Assembly (NCBI GenBank): GCA_963826695.1
Contig: CAWGXZ010000003.1
Location: 62,001-126,000, forward strand
DNA length: 64,000 bases
Source of the DNA: CAWGXZ01 sp963826695
GTDB lineage: Bacteria > Pseudomonadota > Gammaproteobacteria > Burkholderiales > Burkholderiaceae_C
Direction: 5' to 3'
Shown here: positions 35,458 through 46,500 of the stretch, piece by piece
Numbering within the stretch: the stretch's first letter is position 1
Layout of the letters: each line of letters opens with the position of its first letter
Translations under genes and position numbers: made by a program
The notes under the pieces: model-generated
The model's database searches: none
What the model was told of the DNA's origin: nothing
The model's input: the letters and a program-made list of their open reading frames with translations, nothing else

Positions 35458-37334
35458 GCACCGATCCATCCGGCGAACCCCGCTCGCGCTGGTCGACGCT
35501 CGACGACGGCAACCGCGGGCTGCCCTACCGCCGCTCGGCGTGGGGCGGCACCACGCAGTTCGGCGATGCCCCCGACACGCTCCCCGACGCCAGCCTGCAG
35601 GCGGCGTCGCAGGCCAAGGTGATGATGGTCGACGACGAGGAGCTGACGATCGAGGTGCTGAAGGCATTCCTCGAGGAAGCCGGCTACAGCCGATTCGTCT
35701 CGACCTGCGACTCGCGCGAGGCGATGGAGCTGCTCTACAACGAGCGGCCCGATGTGCTGCTGCTCGACCTCAGCATGCCGCACATCGGCGGCTTCGAGAT
35801 CCTGGCCTGGATGCAGGCCGACCGCATCCTCAAGCATGTGCCGGTGGTCATCCTCACGGCTGCGGCCGACTCGACCAACAAGCTGCGCGCACTCGAACTC
35901 GGCGCGACCGACTTCCTCGCCAAGCCGGTCGACGCCAGCGAGCTGGCGCTGCGCCTGCGCAACACGCTGGCCGCCAAGTCGTACCGCGACAGCCTCGAGC
36001 ACAGCGACGGCCTGACCGGCCTGCCGAACCGCGCCCGCTATCTCGACCGCCTCGACTGGGCGTTGCGCCATGCCAAGCGCCACGGCACCGTCGGCGCGGT
36101 GCTGCAGATCGGCCTCGACCGCTTTCGGCAAGTCAACGACGCGCTCGGCCCGGGGGCGGCCGACCGGCTGCTGGTCGGCGTCGCCCAGCGGCTGCGCGAG
36201 TGCGTGCGCGAGAGCGACTACCTGACCCGCGCCGCCGACGAGAGCACCGAGCCGCTGCTGGCCCGCCTCGGCGGCGACGAGTTCAGCGTCCTGCTGCCGG
36301 CGCTTGCCGGCGTCAACAGCGCCGCGACCGTGGCCCAGCGCATCCTCGACGCAGTCGCAACGCCTTACTCGATCGCCGGGCAGGAGCTGTTCGCCACCTG
36401 CTGCGTCGGCATCGCGGTTTTCCCGGGCGACGGCCTGGACAAGGATGCGCTCATCAAGAGCGCCGGCGTCGCGATGCGCCACGCCAAGCAGCAGCGCCGC
36501 GACAGCTACCACTTCTATTCGCGCGAGCTCAACGAGCTGGCCAGCGCCCGCCTGACGCTCGAGCGCGAGTTCCACCGCGCGATCGAGCGCGACGAGCTGC
36601 GGCCGATCTTCCAGCCGAAATTCGACCTGAAGACCGGCCGGGTCAGCGGCGGCGAGGCGCTGGTGCGCTGGCAACATCCGACGCGTGGGTTGCTCGGCGC
36701 CGGCGAGTTCGTGCCGATGGCCGAGGACACCGGCCTGGTCGTGCCGCTCGGCACCTGGATGCTGCGTGCCACCTGCCGGCAGATTGCCGGCTGGTCGGCC
36801 GCCGGCCTGCAGCCCGGGCGCATTGCGGTCAACCTGTCGAGCCACCAGTTTCGCGAGCCGAGCCTGCTGCAGACGGTGCGGGAGGCGCTCGACGATGCGG
36901 CGATCGCGCCGGCGCAGCTGCGCCTGGAAATCACCGAAAGCTCGCTGATGGACCCCGACGGCAAGGCCCTGGCGACGTTGCGGGCCTTTGCCGACGCAGG
37001 GATCAAGCTCTCGATCGACGATTTCGGCACCGGCTACTCGTCGCTGTCGTACCTCAAGCGCTTTCCGGTCGACGAGCTGAAGATCGACCGCTCGTTTGTC
37101 AACGACATCGGCCTGGCCGACGGCAACGAGGCGATCGTCGTCGCGATCATCGCGATGGGCCACAGCCTCGGGCTGCGCATCGTCGCCGAAGGCATCGAAA
37201 CCCACGAGCAGCTGGCCTTCCTGCGCGCGCACGGCTGCGACGAGGGGCAGGGCTACCTGTTCAGCCGGCCGGTCAGCGCTGACGAGTTCGCACAGCTGCT
37301 CGTCGCGCCGCCTTCGCTCGAAACGCCGAGGTGA
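35454..37334 (+). CDS. Response regulator with GGDEF and EAL domains
   Basis: A 626-residue cytoplasmic c-di-GMP protein: receiver domain (residues ~55-170; D105 in LLLDLSMP, K157 in LAKPVD), GGDEF domain (GGDEF intact at 273-277) and EAL domain (GGEALVRWQHP near 399-409, ITESSLM, and the loop-6 block SIDDFGTGYSSLSYLKRFP). Both active sites look usable, though the upstream GGDEF metal motif is GLDRF rather than DLD-F. The first 50 residues are unstructured. The phosphorelay partner kinase is not in the locus. Next to the giant surface protein it probably sets the second-messenger level that governs adhesion. Confidence 0.9.
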   Translation: MSTDPSGEPRSRWSTLDDGNRGLPYRRSAWGGTTQFGDAPDTLPDASLQAASQAKVMMVDDEELTIEVLKAFLEEAGYSRFVSTCDSREAMELLYNERPDVLLLDLSMPHIGGFEILAWMQADRILKHVPVVILTAAADSTNKLRALELGATDFLAKPVDASELALRLRNTLAAKSYRDSLEHSDGLTGLPNRARYLDRLDWALRHAKRHGTVGAVLQIGLDRFRQVNDALGPGAADRLLVGVAQRLRECVRESDYLTRAADESTEPLLARLGGDEFSVLLPALAGVNSAATVAQRILDAVATPYSIAGQELFATCCVGIAVFPGDGLDKDALIKSAGVAMRHAKQQRRDSYHFYSRELNELASARLTLEREFHRAIERDELRPIFQPKFDLKTGRVSGGEALVRWQHPTRGLLGAGEFVPMAEDTGLVVPLGTWMLRATCRQIAGWSAAGLQPGRIAVNLSSHQFREPSLLQTVREALDDAAIAPAQLRLEITESSLMDPDGKALATLRAFADAGIKLSIDDFGTGYSSLSYLKRFPVDELKIDRSFVNDIGLADGNEAIVVAIIAMGHSLGLRIVAEGIETHEQLAFLRAHGCDEGQGYLFSRPVSADEFAQLLVAPPSLETPR

Positions 37335-37572
37335 CTGCGGCCGGCGCCAGGCGAGCCCGGACGACGTCGCGTTCAGGCGAATGCGCCGTCTTTGACCCGC
37401 ATTTCCGGGCACCGGGTGGAGCGGGCAGGCTTCAACATCGGATGTCTCTTCAGGCGCTTGCGACCGAGCGCGATCCGGCCACGATGGACTTCCGTCCCGC
37501 AGATCTCCTGGACAACGCCGACCGTGACGGTCGCGCGCCGGCCTGCCTGCGCGGCGGACACGGCGAGTTGTG

Positions 37573-40500
37573 ATGCGCCGCCGAACCGCTGCCCGTCCAC
37601 GTCCGCTGCTCCAGGAGCTCGAGCCGCGCATCCTCTACTCGGCCGATCCCTTCTCCGCGGCGGTCGGTGCTTTCGCAGGCGACGCGCCGCTGCAGAGCGA
37701 GGTGCGGTTGCTGCCGGCCGAAGCACCTGCGGCGGCGGCCAACGAGCTTTTCATCGACATCGTCGACGCCGCGTCGATCCAGGCCCCGCGCGACACGGCT
37801 GCTCGCGAGATTGCCTTTATCGACCGCGGCGTGGAAGGTTTTCAGGCCCTTGCCGACGACCTGCAGGCGCAGCAGGCCCAAGGCCGGCGCGTCGACATCG
37901 TGCTGCTGGATACCGACCGCGACGGCGTCGATCAGATCGGCGAGGCGCTTGCAGGACGCAGCGGCATCGGAGCGGTCCATCTGATTTCCCATGGTGCCGA
38001 CGGACGGCTGCAGCTGGGCAACACGAGCCTCGACGCCACGACGCTTGCCCGCTACGCGACGCAGGTCGCCGGCTGGAACGGCGCGCTCGCCACCGGCGCC
38101 GACCTGCTGCTCTACGGCTGCGACGTTGCCGCCGACAGCGACGGCCAGGCCTTCATCGCACGCCTGGCCGAACTGAGCGGTGCCGACGTCGCTGCCAGCC
38201 GCGACGCCACCGGCAGCGCCGTGCTCGGCGGCAACTGGAGCCTCGAAGCCGCCACTGGCGCGATCGAGACAGGGATGGCGATCGACCCGGCGGCGCAGTC
38301 GCAGTTCGGCGGGCTGCTCGCCATCGTCGAGGGCACCACGTCGTCGGCTTTGAGCCGTTCCGGCAACACGCTCGCCTTCTCGCACACCGTCCCGGTCGGT
38401 GCCAACGGCATCCTGATCGTCAGTGCCTCGTACCAGGGCGGATCGAACAATTCGGTGGTGTCGATCACCTATGACGGCGCGGCGATGACCCGGCTGGGCT
38501 CGGTGCAGGCGGCAGGCGGGGCGAACACGTCCACCGAGATGTGGTACCTGAAGGCGCCGGCACCCGCCACCGCCAACGTCGTCGTCACGATGAACGCGAG
38601 CGCCATCGTCGCCGGGGGTGCGACCAGCTTCCTCGGTGTCGATCAGGCCGCGCCCACCAGCGCGTTCGCGACCGGAACGGGGAACAGCTACACACCGGCG
38701 CTGACGATTGCATCGGCCGCCGGCGAACTCGTCATCGATTCGCTCGGCAAACGGTCCGTCGTGTCGGGAACGGTCGGTGCGGGGCAGACCGAGAAATACC
38801 AGGAGTTGAGCGGCAGCAGCGGTGGAGACGTCTGGGGATCGAGCAGCACCCGGCCGGGTGCGGCATCGGTCACCATGCGCTGGACGATCTCCGGCAGCGG
38901 CAGCGGCGAATACGCGATGGCCGCGGTGTCGTTGAGGCCAGCGACGCCAAGTGCGCCGACGCTGATCGACGGCTCGGCAGTCACGGTCACGGGAACCGAC
39001 GAGAACACGCCCAGCAGCGGCACCACCGTCGAAAGCCTGCTCGCTTCGGCCGGCTGGGCCGATGCCGACGCCGGCGCATCGAAGGGCGTCGCCGTGACCT
39101 CCGCCACCGGCAGGGGCACCTGGCAGTACTCGACCACCGGAACGAGCTGGACCGGCTTCGGTGCCGTCTCCTCGACCAGTGCGCTGCTGCTGGCTTCGAC
39201 CGCGCAGGTGCGCTACCTGCCCGACACGCTCAACGGCGAAACTGCCTCGTTCGCTTTCAAGGCCTGGGACCAGACCAGCGGTGCGGCGTCGGCCGACGCC
39301 GCACCGGCCTACGCGACGACTGCCGCGAGCGGCGGCACCACCGCGTTCTCGAGCCAGAACGCCTCGGCCACGATTAACGTGAGCTCGGTCAACGACGCAC
39401 CCACCGGTGCCCCTGCGGTCATCGGCACCGTGACGGAGCGCCAGACACTGACCGCCGATACCGCGTCGATCGCCGACGTCGACGGCCTGGGCGCCTTCGC
39501 CTTCCAGTGGCTGCGCGACGGCCAGGCGGTGGCCGGCGCCACCGCGGCCACCTACCTGCTCGGCAACGGGGATGTCGCCGGCAGGATGAGCGTGCGGGTC
39601 TCCTACACCGATGCCCACGGCACCGCCGAGAGCCTGACCAGCGCGGCGACCGCGCCGGTGGCCAACGTCAACGACGCGCCGACGCTCGCCAGCGGTGCGA
39701 GCGTCGCGCTGAACCCGACCGACGAGAACACCGCGAGCAGCGCCAGGGCGGTCGCCGGCGTGCTGACCGCCGCCGGCTGGGCCGACGTCGACGCCGGCGC
39801 TCTCAAAGGCATCGCCGTGACCTCCCTCTCGGGCAACGGCACCTGGCAGTACTCCGCTGACAACGGCACCACCTGGAGCGGCTTCGGCGCGGTGTCGAGC
39901 AGCAGCGCGCTGCTGCTCGAGGCGAACAGCCTGGTGCGCTACGACCCCGACCGCAGCAACGGCGAGACCGCCTCCTTCGCTTTCAAGGCGTGGGACCAGA
40001 CCAGCGGCAGCGCCTCGACCAATGCCGTGGCGGCCTATGCCAGTCCCGGCGCCGGCGGCGGTACCACCGCCTTCTCGAGCCAGAACGCCTCGGTCACGAT
40101 CAGCGTGACCTCGGTCAACGACGCGCCGGTGCTCGGCGACGCGAGGCTGCCTTCCATCGCGGTCGGTACGTCGAACCCGCCCGGTCGCTCGGTCGGCGCG
40201 CTGTTCGATGCGCAGTTCGCGGACGTCGACGCGGGGAGCAAGCTCGCCGGCGTCGCCGTGGTCGGCAACACCGCCACGCCGGCGCAGGGCACGTGGCAGT
40301 ACTCGTCGAGCGGCGGCAGCAGCTGGAAAGCCATCGGCGCCGTCGACGATGCGAATGCGGCGCTCGTGATCGGGCGTGACAGCCTGCTGCGCTTCATGCC
40401 CGCGAGCACGTACACCGGCAACCCGGCCGACCTGGTGCTGCGCGCGCTCGACAACTCCTATGCGGGCGGCTACTCGGCCAGCACCGCCACCGAGACACGC

Positions 40501-43500
40501 GTGCTGCTGTCGACGGCCGCTGCGGGCGGCGCGACGCCGATCGCGCTGGCGACATCGCACCTGGGCACCAGCGTCGAGTCGACGACTTCAGCGCCGGTGC
40601 TCACCGGTGCCAATGCGCTGTCACCCATCGACGAAGACGCCTTCGGCAACTCCGGCACGCTGGTCTCGGCGCTGATCGCCGGCCGCGTGACGAGCGCCGC
40701 GCCCGAGACAGGCATCGCGGTCACGGGCGTGGACAACAGCCACGGGCGGTGGCAGTACAGCCGCGACGGCGCTGGCAGCTGGACCGACCTCGGCACGCCC
40801 GGTCCTGCGACGGCACGCCTGCTCGCGGCCGATTCACTCACTCGAGTGCGCTTCGTTCCCGATGCCGACTGGAACGGCACGGTGGCCAATGGACTGACGT
40901 TCCGCGCCTGGGACCAGACCAGCGGCACGGCGGGCGGCACCGCCGATACCACCGGGCGAAGCAACACCTTCCTCGACCGCTTCGAGACCGTCTCCTACGC
41001 CAACAACGACGGTGATGCACGGTGGAGCTCGGCGTGGGTCGAGACCGACAGCGGTGGAGCCGCCGCGGGCAGGATCTATGTGGCGCCGCCGTTGCTGTAT
41101 TTCGACACGAAAGGCGACGGCGAATCCATCACCCGGCAGGCGGACCTGACCGGCGCGACTTCTGCGACGCTCGCGCTAGGACTGTCGAGGAACGAGCTGA
41201 ACAGCAGCGGCAGCATCGCGATACAGGTGTCGGGCAATGGCGGCGGCAGCTTCTCCACGTTGCAGACCATCACGCAGGCCAGTGGCACCGGCACGCTGAT
41301 CTACGACATCTCGGCCTACATCGCTGCCAACACGCAGATCCGCCTGTTTGACAGCGGCAGCGGCGACGACAAGCAGATTGCCATCGACGAGATCCGCATC
41401 GTGCTTGCCGGCAACAGCGGCGGCGGTACGGCTTACAGCTCGGCCGTGGCAAGCGCACCGATCGTGGTGCGTGCGGTCAACGACCTGCCGAGCGGTGCGC
41501 CGGTGATCGTCGGCACCGCTGCCGAGCGTCAGACATTGGCCGCCGACACCTCGTCGATCGCTGATGCGGACGGCCTGGGCACCTTCGCCTACCAATGGCT
41601 GCGCGACGGTGTCGCGATCGGTGGCGCGACTGCGAGCACCCTGGTACTCGGCAATGCGGACGTCGGCAAGGCGATCAGCGTTGGCGTCTTCTACACCGAC
41701 GGCCACGGAACGCCGGAACGGGTGACGAGTGCGGCGACGGCGCCGGTCGCCAACGTCAACGACACACCGTCGGGCGCGCCTGCGGTCACCGGCACCCCGA
41801 CCGAGAACCAGACGTTGACCGCGAACGCGAGCGCGATCGCCGACGCCGATGGCGTCGGCGCTTTCAGCTATCAGTGGCTGCGCGACGGCTTCGCCATCGT
41901 CGGCGCGACCGGCGACCGTTTGCTGCTGGGCAATGCCGATGTGGGTCGCGCGATCAGCGTCGTCGTCTCGTACACCGACGGCCACGGCACGCGCGAGCAA
42001 CTGACGAGCGCGGCGACGGCGCCGGTGGCCAATGTCAACGACGCGCCGACCGGCGCGCCGGTAATCGTGGGCACCGCGACCGAGGACCAGACGCTGACGG
42101 TCGACACGAGCGGCATCGGCGACGCCGACGGGCTGGGTGCTTTCAGCTATCAATGGCTGCGCGACGGGGCGGCGATCGCCGGCGCGACGAATGGCAGCCG
42201 GGTTCTGGGCGATGCGGACGTCGGCCGCGCGATCAGCGTTGTCGTCTCGTACACCGACGGACACGGCACGCGCGAGCAACTGACGAGCGCGGCGACGGCG
42301 CCGGTGGCCAATGTCAACGATGCGCCGACCGGTGCGCCGGTAATCGCGGGGACCGCGACCGAGGACCAGACGCTGACGGTCGATACGAGCGGCATCGGCG
42401 ACGTCGACGGGCTGGGCGCTTTCAGCCAACAGTGGCTGCGCGATGGCGTCGCGGTCGCTGGTGCAACGGGCAGCAGCCTGGTGCTCGGCGACAACGACGT
42501 CGGTCGCGCGATCAGCGTTGCCGTCTCGTACACCGACGGACATGGCACGCGCGAGCAACTGACGAGCGCGGCAACGGCGCCGGTGGCCAACGTCAATGAC
42601 GCACCGACCGGCGCGCCGGTGATCGCCGGCACGGCGACCGAGGACCAGACGCTGACGGTAGACACCCGCGGCATCGCCGACCCCGATGGGCTGGGCGCAT
42701 TCAGCTATCAATGGCTGCGCGACGGGGCGGCGATCGCAGGCGCGGCGAATGGCAGCCTGGTTCTGGGCGATGCGGACGTCGGCCGCGCGATCAGCGTCGT
42801 CGTCTCGTACACCGACGGGCAGGGCACGCGCGAGCAACTGACGAGCGCGGCAAGGGCGCCGGTGGCCAATGTCAACGACGCGCCAACCGGCGCGCCGGTA
42901 ATCGCCGGGACTGCGACCGAGGACCAGACTCTGACGGTCGACACGAGCGGCATCGGCGACGCCGACGGGCTGGGAGCTTTCAGCTACCAATGGCTGCGCG
43001 ACGGCGGGGCGATCGCAGGCGCGACGAATGGCAGTCTGGTTCTGGGCGATGCGGACGTTGGCCGTGCGATCAGCGTGATGGTGACGTACACCGACGGGCA
43101 GGGCACCGCGGAGCGGCTGACCAGCGCGGTGACGGCGCCAGTGGCCAACGTCAACGACGCACCGACCGGTGCGCCGGTAATAGCCTGGACTGTGACCGAG
43201 GACCAGACGCTGACGGTCGACACGAGCGGCATCGGCGACGCCGACGGCCTGGGCGCTTTCAGCCACCAGTGGCTGCGCGACGGCGTCGCGATCGCCGGTG
43301 CGACAGGCAGCAGCCTGGTGCTCGGCGATGCGGACGTCGGCCGCGCAATCAGCGTCATGGTGTCGTACACCGACGGGCAGGGCACTGCGGAGCGGTTGAC
43401 CAGCGCGGTGACGGCGCCAGTGGCCAACGTCAACGATGCACCGACCGGCGCGCCGGTAATCGTGGGCACCGCGACCGAGGACCAGACGCTGACGGTCGAC

Positions 43501-46500
43501 ACGAGCAGCGTCGTTGACGCCGATGGCCTGGGCGCTTTCAGCCACCAGTGGCTGCGCGACGGAGCGGCGATCGCCGGTGCGACGGGCAGCAGCCTAGTGC
43601 TCGGCGATGCCGACGTCGGTCGCGCGATCAGCGTTGTCGTCTCGTACACCGACGGCCACGGCACGCGCGAGCAACTGACCAGCGCGGTGACGGCGCCAGT
43701 GGCCAACGTCAACGATGCACCGACCGGCGCGCCGGTAATCGCCGGGACTGCGACCGAGGACCAGACTCTGACGGTCGACACGAGCGGCATCGTCGACGCT
43801 GATGGCCTGGGCGCTTTCAGCTATCAATGGTTGCGCGACGGCCGGGCGATCATCGGCGCGACGAACGGCAGTCTGGTGCTGGGCGATGCGGACGTAGGCC
43901 GCGCGATCAGCGTTGTCGTCTCGTACACCGATGGGCAGGGCACCATCGAGCAACTGACCAGCGCAGCGACGGCGCTGGTGGCCAATGTCAACGACGCGCC
44001 AACCGGCGCGCCGGTGATTTCTGGGACTGCGACCGAGGACCAGACGCTGACGGTCGATATGAGCGGCATCGGCGACGCCGACGGGCTGGGTGCGTTCAGC
44101 TATCAATGGCTGCGCGACGGGGCGGCGATCGCAGGCGCGACGAATGGCAGCCTGGTTCTGGGCGATGCGGACGTCGGCCGCGCGATCAGCGTTGTCGTCT
44201 CGTATACCGACGGCCACGGCATTCGCGAGCAACTGACTAGCGCAGCGACGGCGCTGGTGGCCAATGTCAACGACGCACCGACCGGTGCGCCGGTGATCGC
44301 CGGCACGGCGACCGAGGACGAGATGCTGAGGGTTGACACGAGCGGCATCGTCGACGCCGATGGCCTGGGCGCTTTCAGCTATCAATGGCTGCGCGACGGA
44401 GCGGCGATCGCCGGTGCGACAGGCAGCAGCCTGGTGCTCGGCGATGCGGACGTCGGCCGCGCGATCAGCGTTGTCGTCTCGCACATCGACGGCCATGGCA
44501 CACGCGAGCAACTGACGAGCGCGGCAACGGCGCCGGTGGCCAACGTCAACGACGCACCGACCGGCGCGCCGATGATCGCCGGCACGGCGACCGAGGACCA
44601 GACGCTGAGGGTCGACACGAGCAGCGTCGCCGACGCTGATGGGCTGGGAGCTTTCAGCTACCAATGGCTGCGCGACGGCGCGGCGATCGCAGGCGCGACG
44701 AATGGCAGCCTGGTTCTGGGCGATGCGGACGTCGGCCGTGCGGTCAGCATTGCCGTCTCGTACACCGACGGCCACGGCATGCGCGAGCAACTGACCAGCG
44801 CAGCGACGGCGCCGGTGGCCAACGTCAACGATGCGCCAACCGGCGCGCCGGTAATCGCGGGGACTGCGACCGAGGACCAGACGCTGACGGCCGATACGAG
44901 CGGCATCGTCGACGCTGATGGCCTGGGCGCTTTCAGCCAACAGTGGCTGCGCGATGGCGTCGCGATCGCCGGTGCGACAGGCAGCAGCCTGGTGCTCGGC
45001 GATGCGGACGTCGGCGGCGCGTTCAGCGTTGTCGTCTCGTACATCGACGGCCACGGCACACGCGAGCAACTGACGAGCGCGGCAACGGCGCCGGTGGCCA
45101 ATGTCAACGACGTGCCAACTGGCGCGCCGGTAATCGCCGGGACCGCGGCCGAGGACCAGGCGCTGACGGTCGATACGAGCGGTATCGGCGACGCTGACGG
45201 GCTGGGGGCTTTTAGCTACCAATGGTTGCGCGACGGCGGGGCGATCATCGGCGCGACGAATGCCGGTCTGGTTCTGGGCGATGCGGACGTCGGACGCGCA
45301 ATCAGCGTCATGGTGTCGTACACCGACGGGCAAGGCAAAGCCGAGCAATTGACGAGCGCGGCGATGGCGCCGGTGGCCAACGTCAACGATGCGCCAACCG
45401 GCGCGCCGGTAATCGCCGGGACTGCGACCGAGGACCAGACGCTGACGGTCGACACGAGCGGCATCGGCGACGCCGACGGGCTGGGAGCTTTCAGCTACCA
45501 ATGGCTGCGTGACGGCGGGGCGATCGCAGACGCGACGAATGGCAGTCTGGTTCTGGGCGACGCCGACGTCGGCCGCGCGATCAGCGTCGTCGTCTCGTAC
45601 ACCGACGGCCACGGCACGCGCGAGCGGCTGACGAGCGCGGCGACGGCGCCGGTGGCCAACGTCAACGACGCACCGACCGGTGCGCCGGTAATCGTCGGCG
45701 TCGCGACCGAGGACCAGACGCTGACGGTCGACACGAGCGGCCTTGGTGATGCCGACGGGCTGGGTGCTTTCAGCCACCAGTGGCTGCGCGACGGCGTCGC
45801 GATTTCCGGTGCGACAGGCAGCAGCCTGGGGCTCGGCGACGCCGACGTCGGTCGCGCGATCAGCGTCGTCGTCTCGTATACCGACGGCCACGGCACGCGC
45901 GAGCAACTGACCAGCGCGACGACGGCGCCGGTGGTCAACGTCAACGACGCACCGACCGGCGCGCCGGTAATCGTGGGCACTGCGACCGAGGACCAGACGC
46001 TGACGGTCGACGCGAGCGGCATCGGCGACACCGACGGGCTGGGTGCCTTCAACTATCAATGGCTGCGCGACGGCGGGGCGATCATCGGCGCGACGAACGG
46101 CAGCCTGGTGCTGGGCGATGCGGACGTAGGCCGCGCGATCAGCGTTGTCGTCTCGTACCCCGATGGGCAGGGCACCATCGAGCAACTGACGAGCGCGGCG
46201 ACGGCGCCGGTGGCTAACGTCAACGACGCACCGACCGGCGCTCCGGTGATCGCCGGCACGGCGACCGAGGACCTGACGCTGAGCGTCGACACCCGCGGCA
46301 TCGCCGACCCTGATGGACTGGGCGCTTTCAGCTATCAATGGCTCCGCGACGGAGCGACGATTACCGGCGCCACGAATAACAGCCTGGTTTTGGACGACGC
46401 CGACGTCGGCCGCGCGATCAGCGTCATGGTGTCGTACACCGACGGGCAGGGCACCGCGGAGCGGCTGACCAGTGCGGTGACGGTGCCAGTGGCCAACGTC

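Noticed and set aside
37392..38474. Overlapping Arg-rich ORF across the front of the giant gene
   Set aside because: It runs out of frame with the DUF4347 coding sequence and has no independent support.
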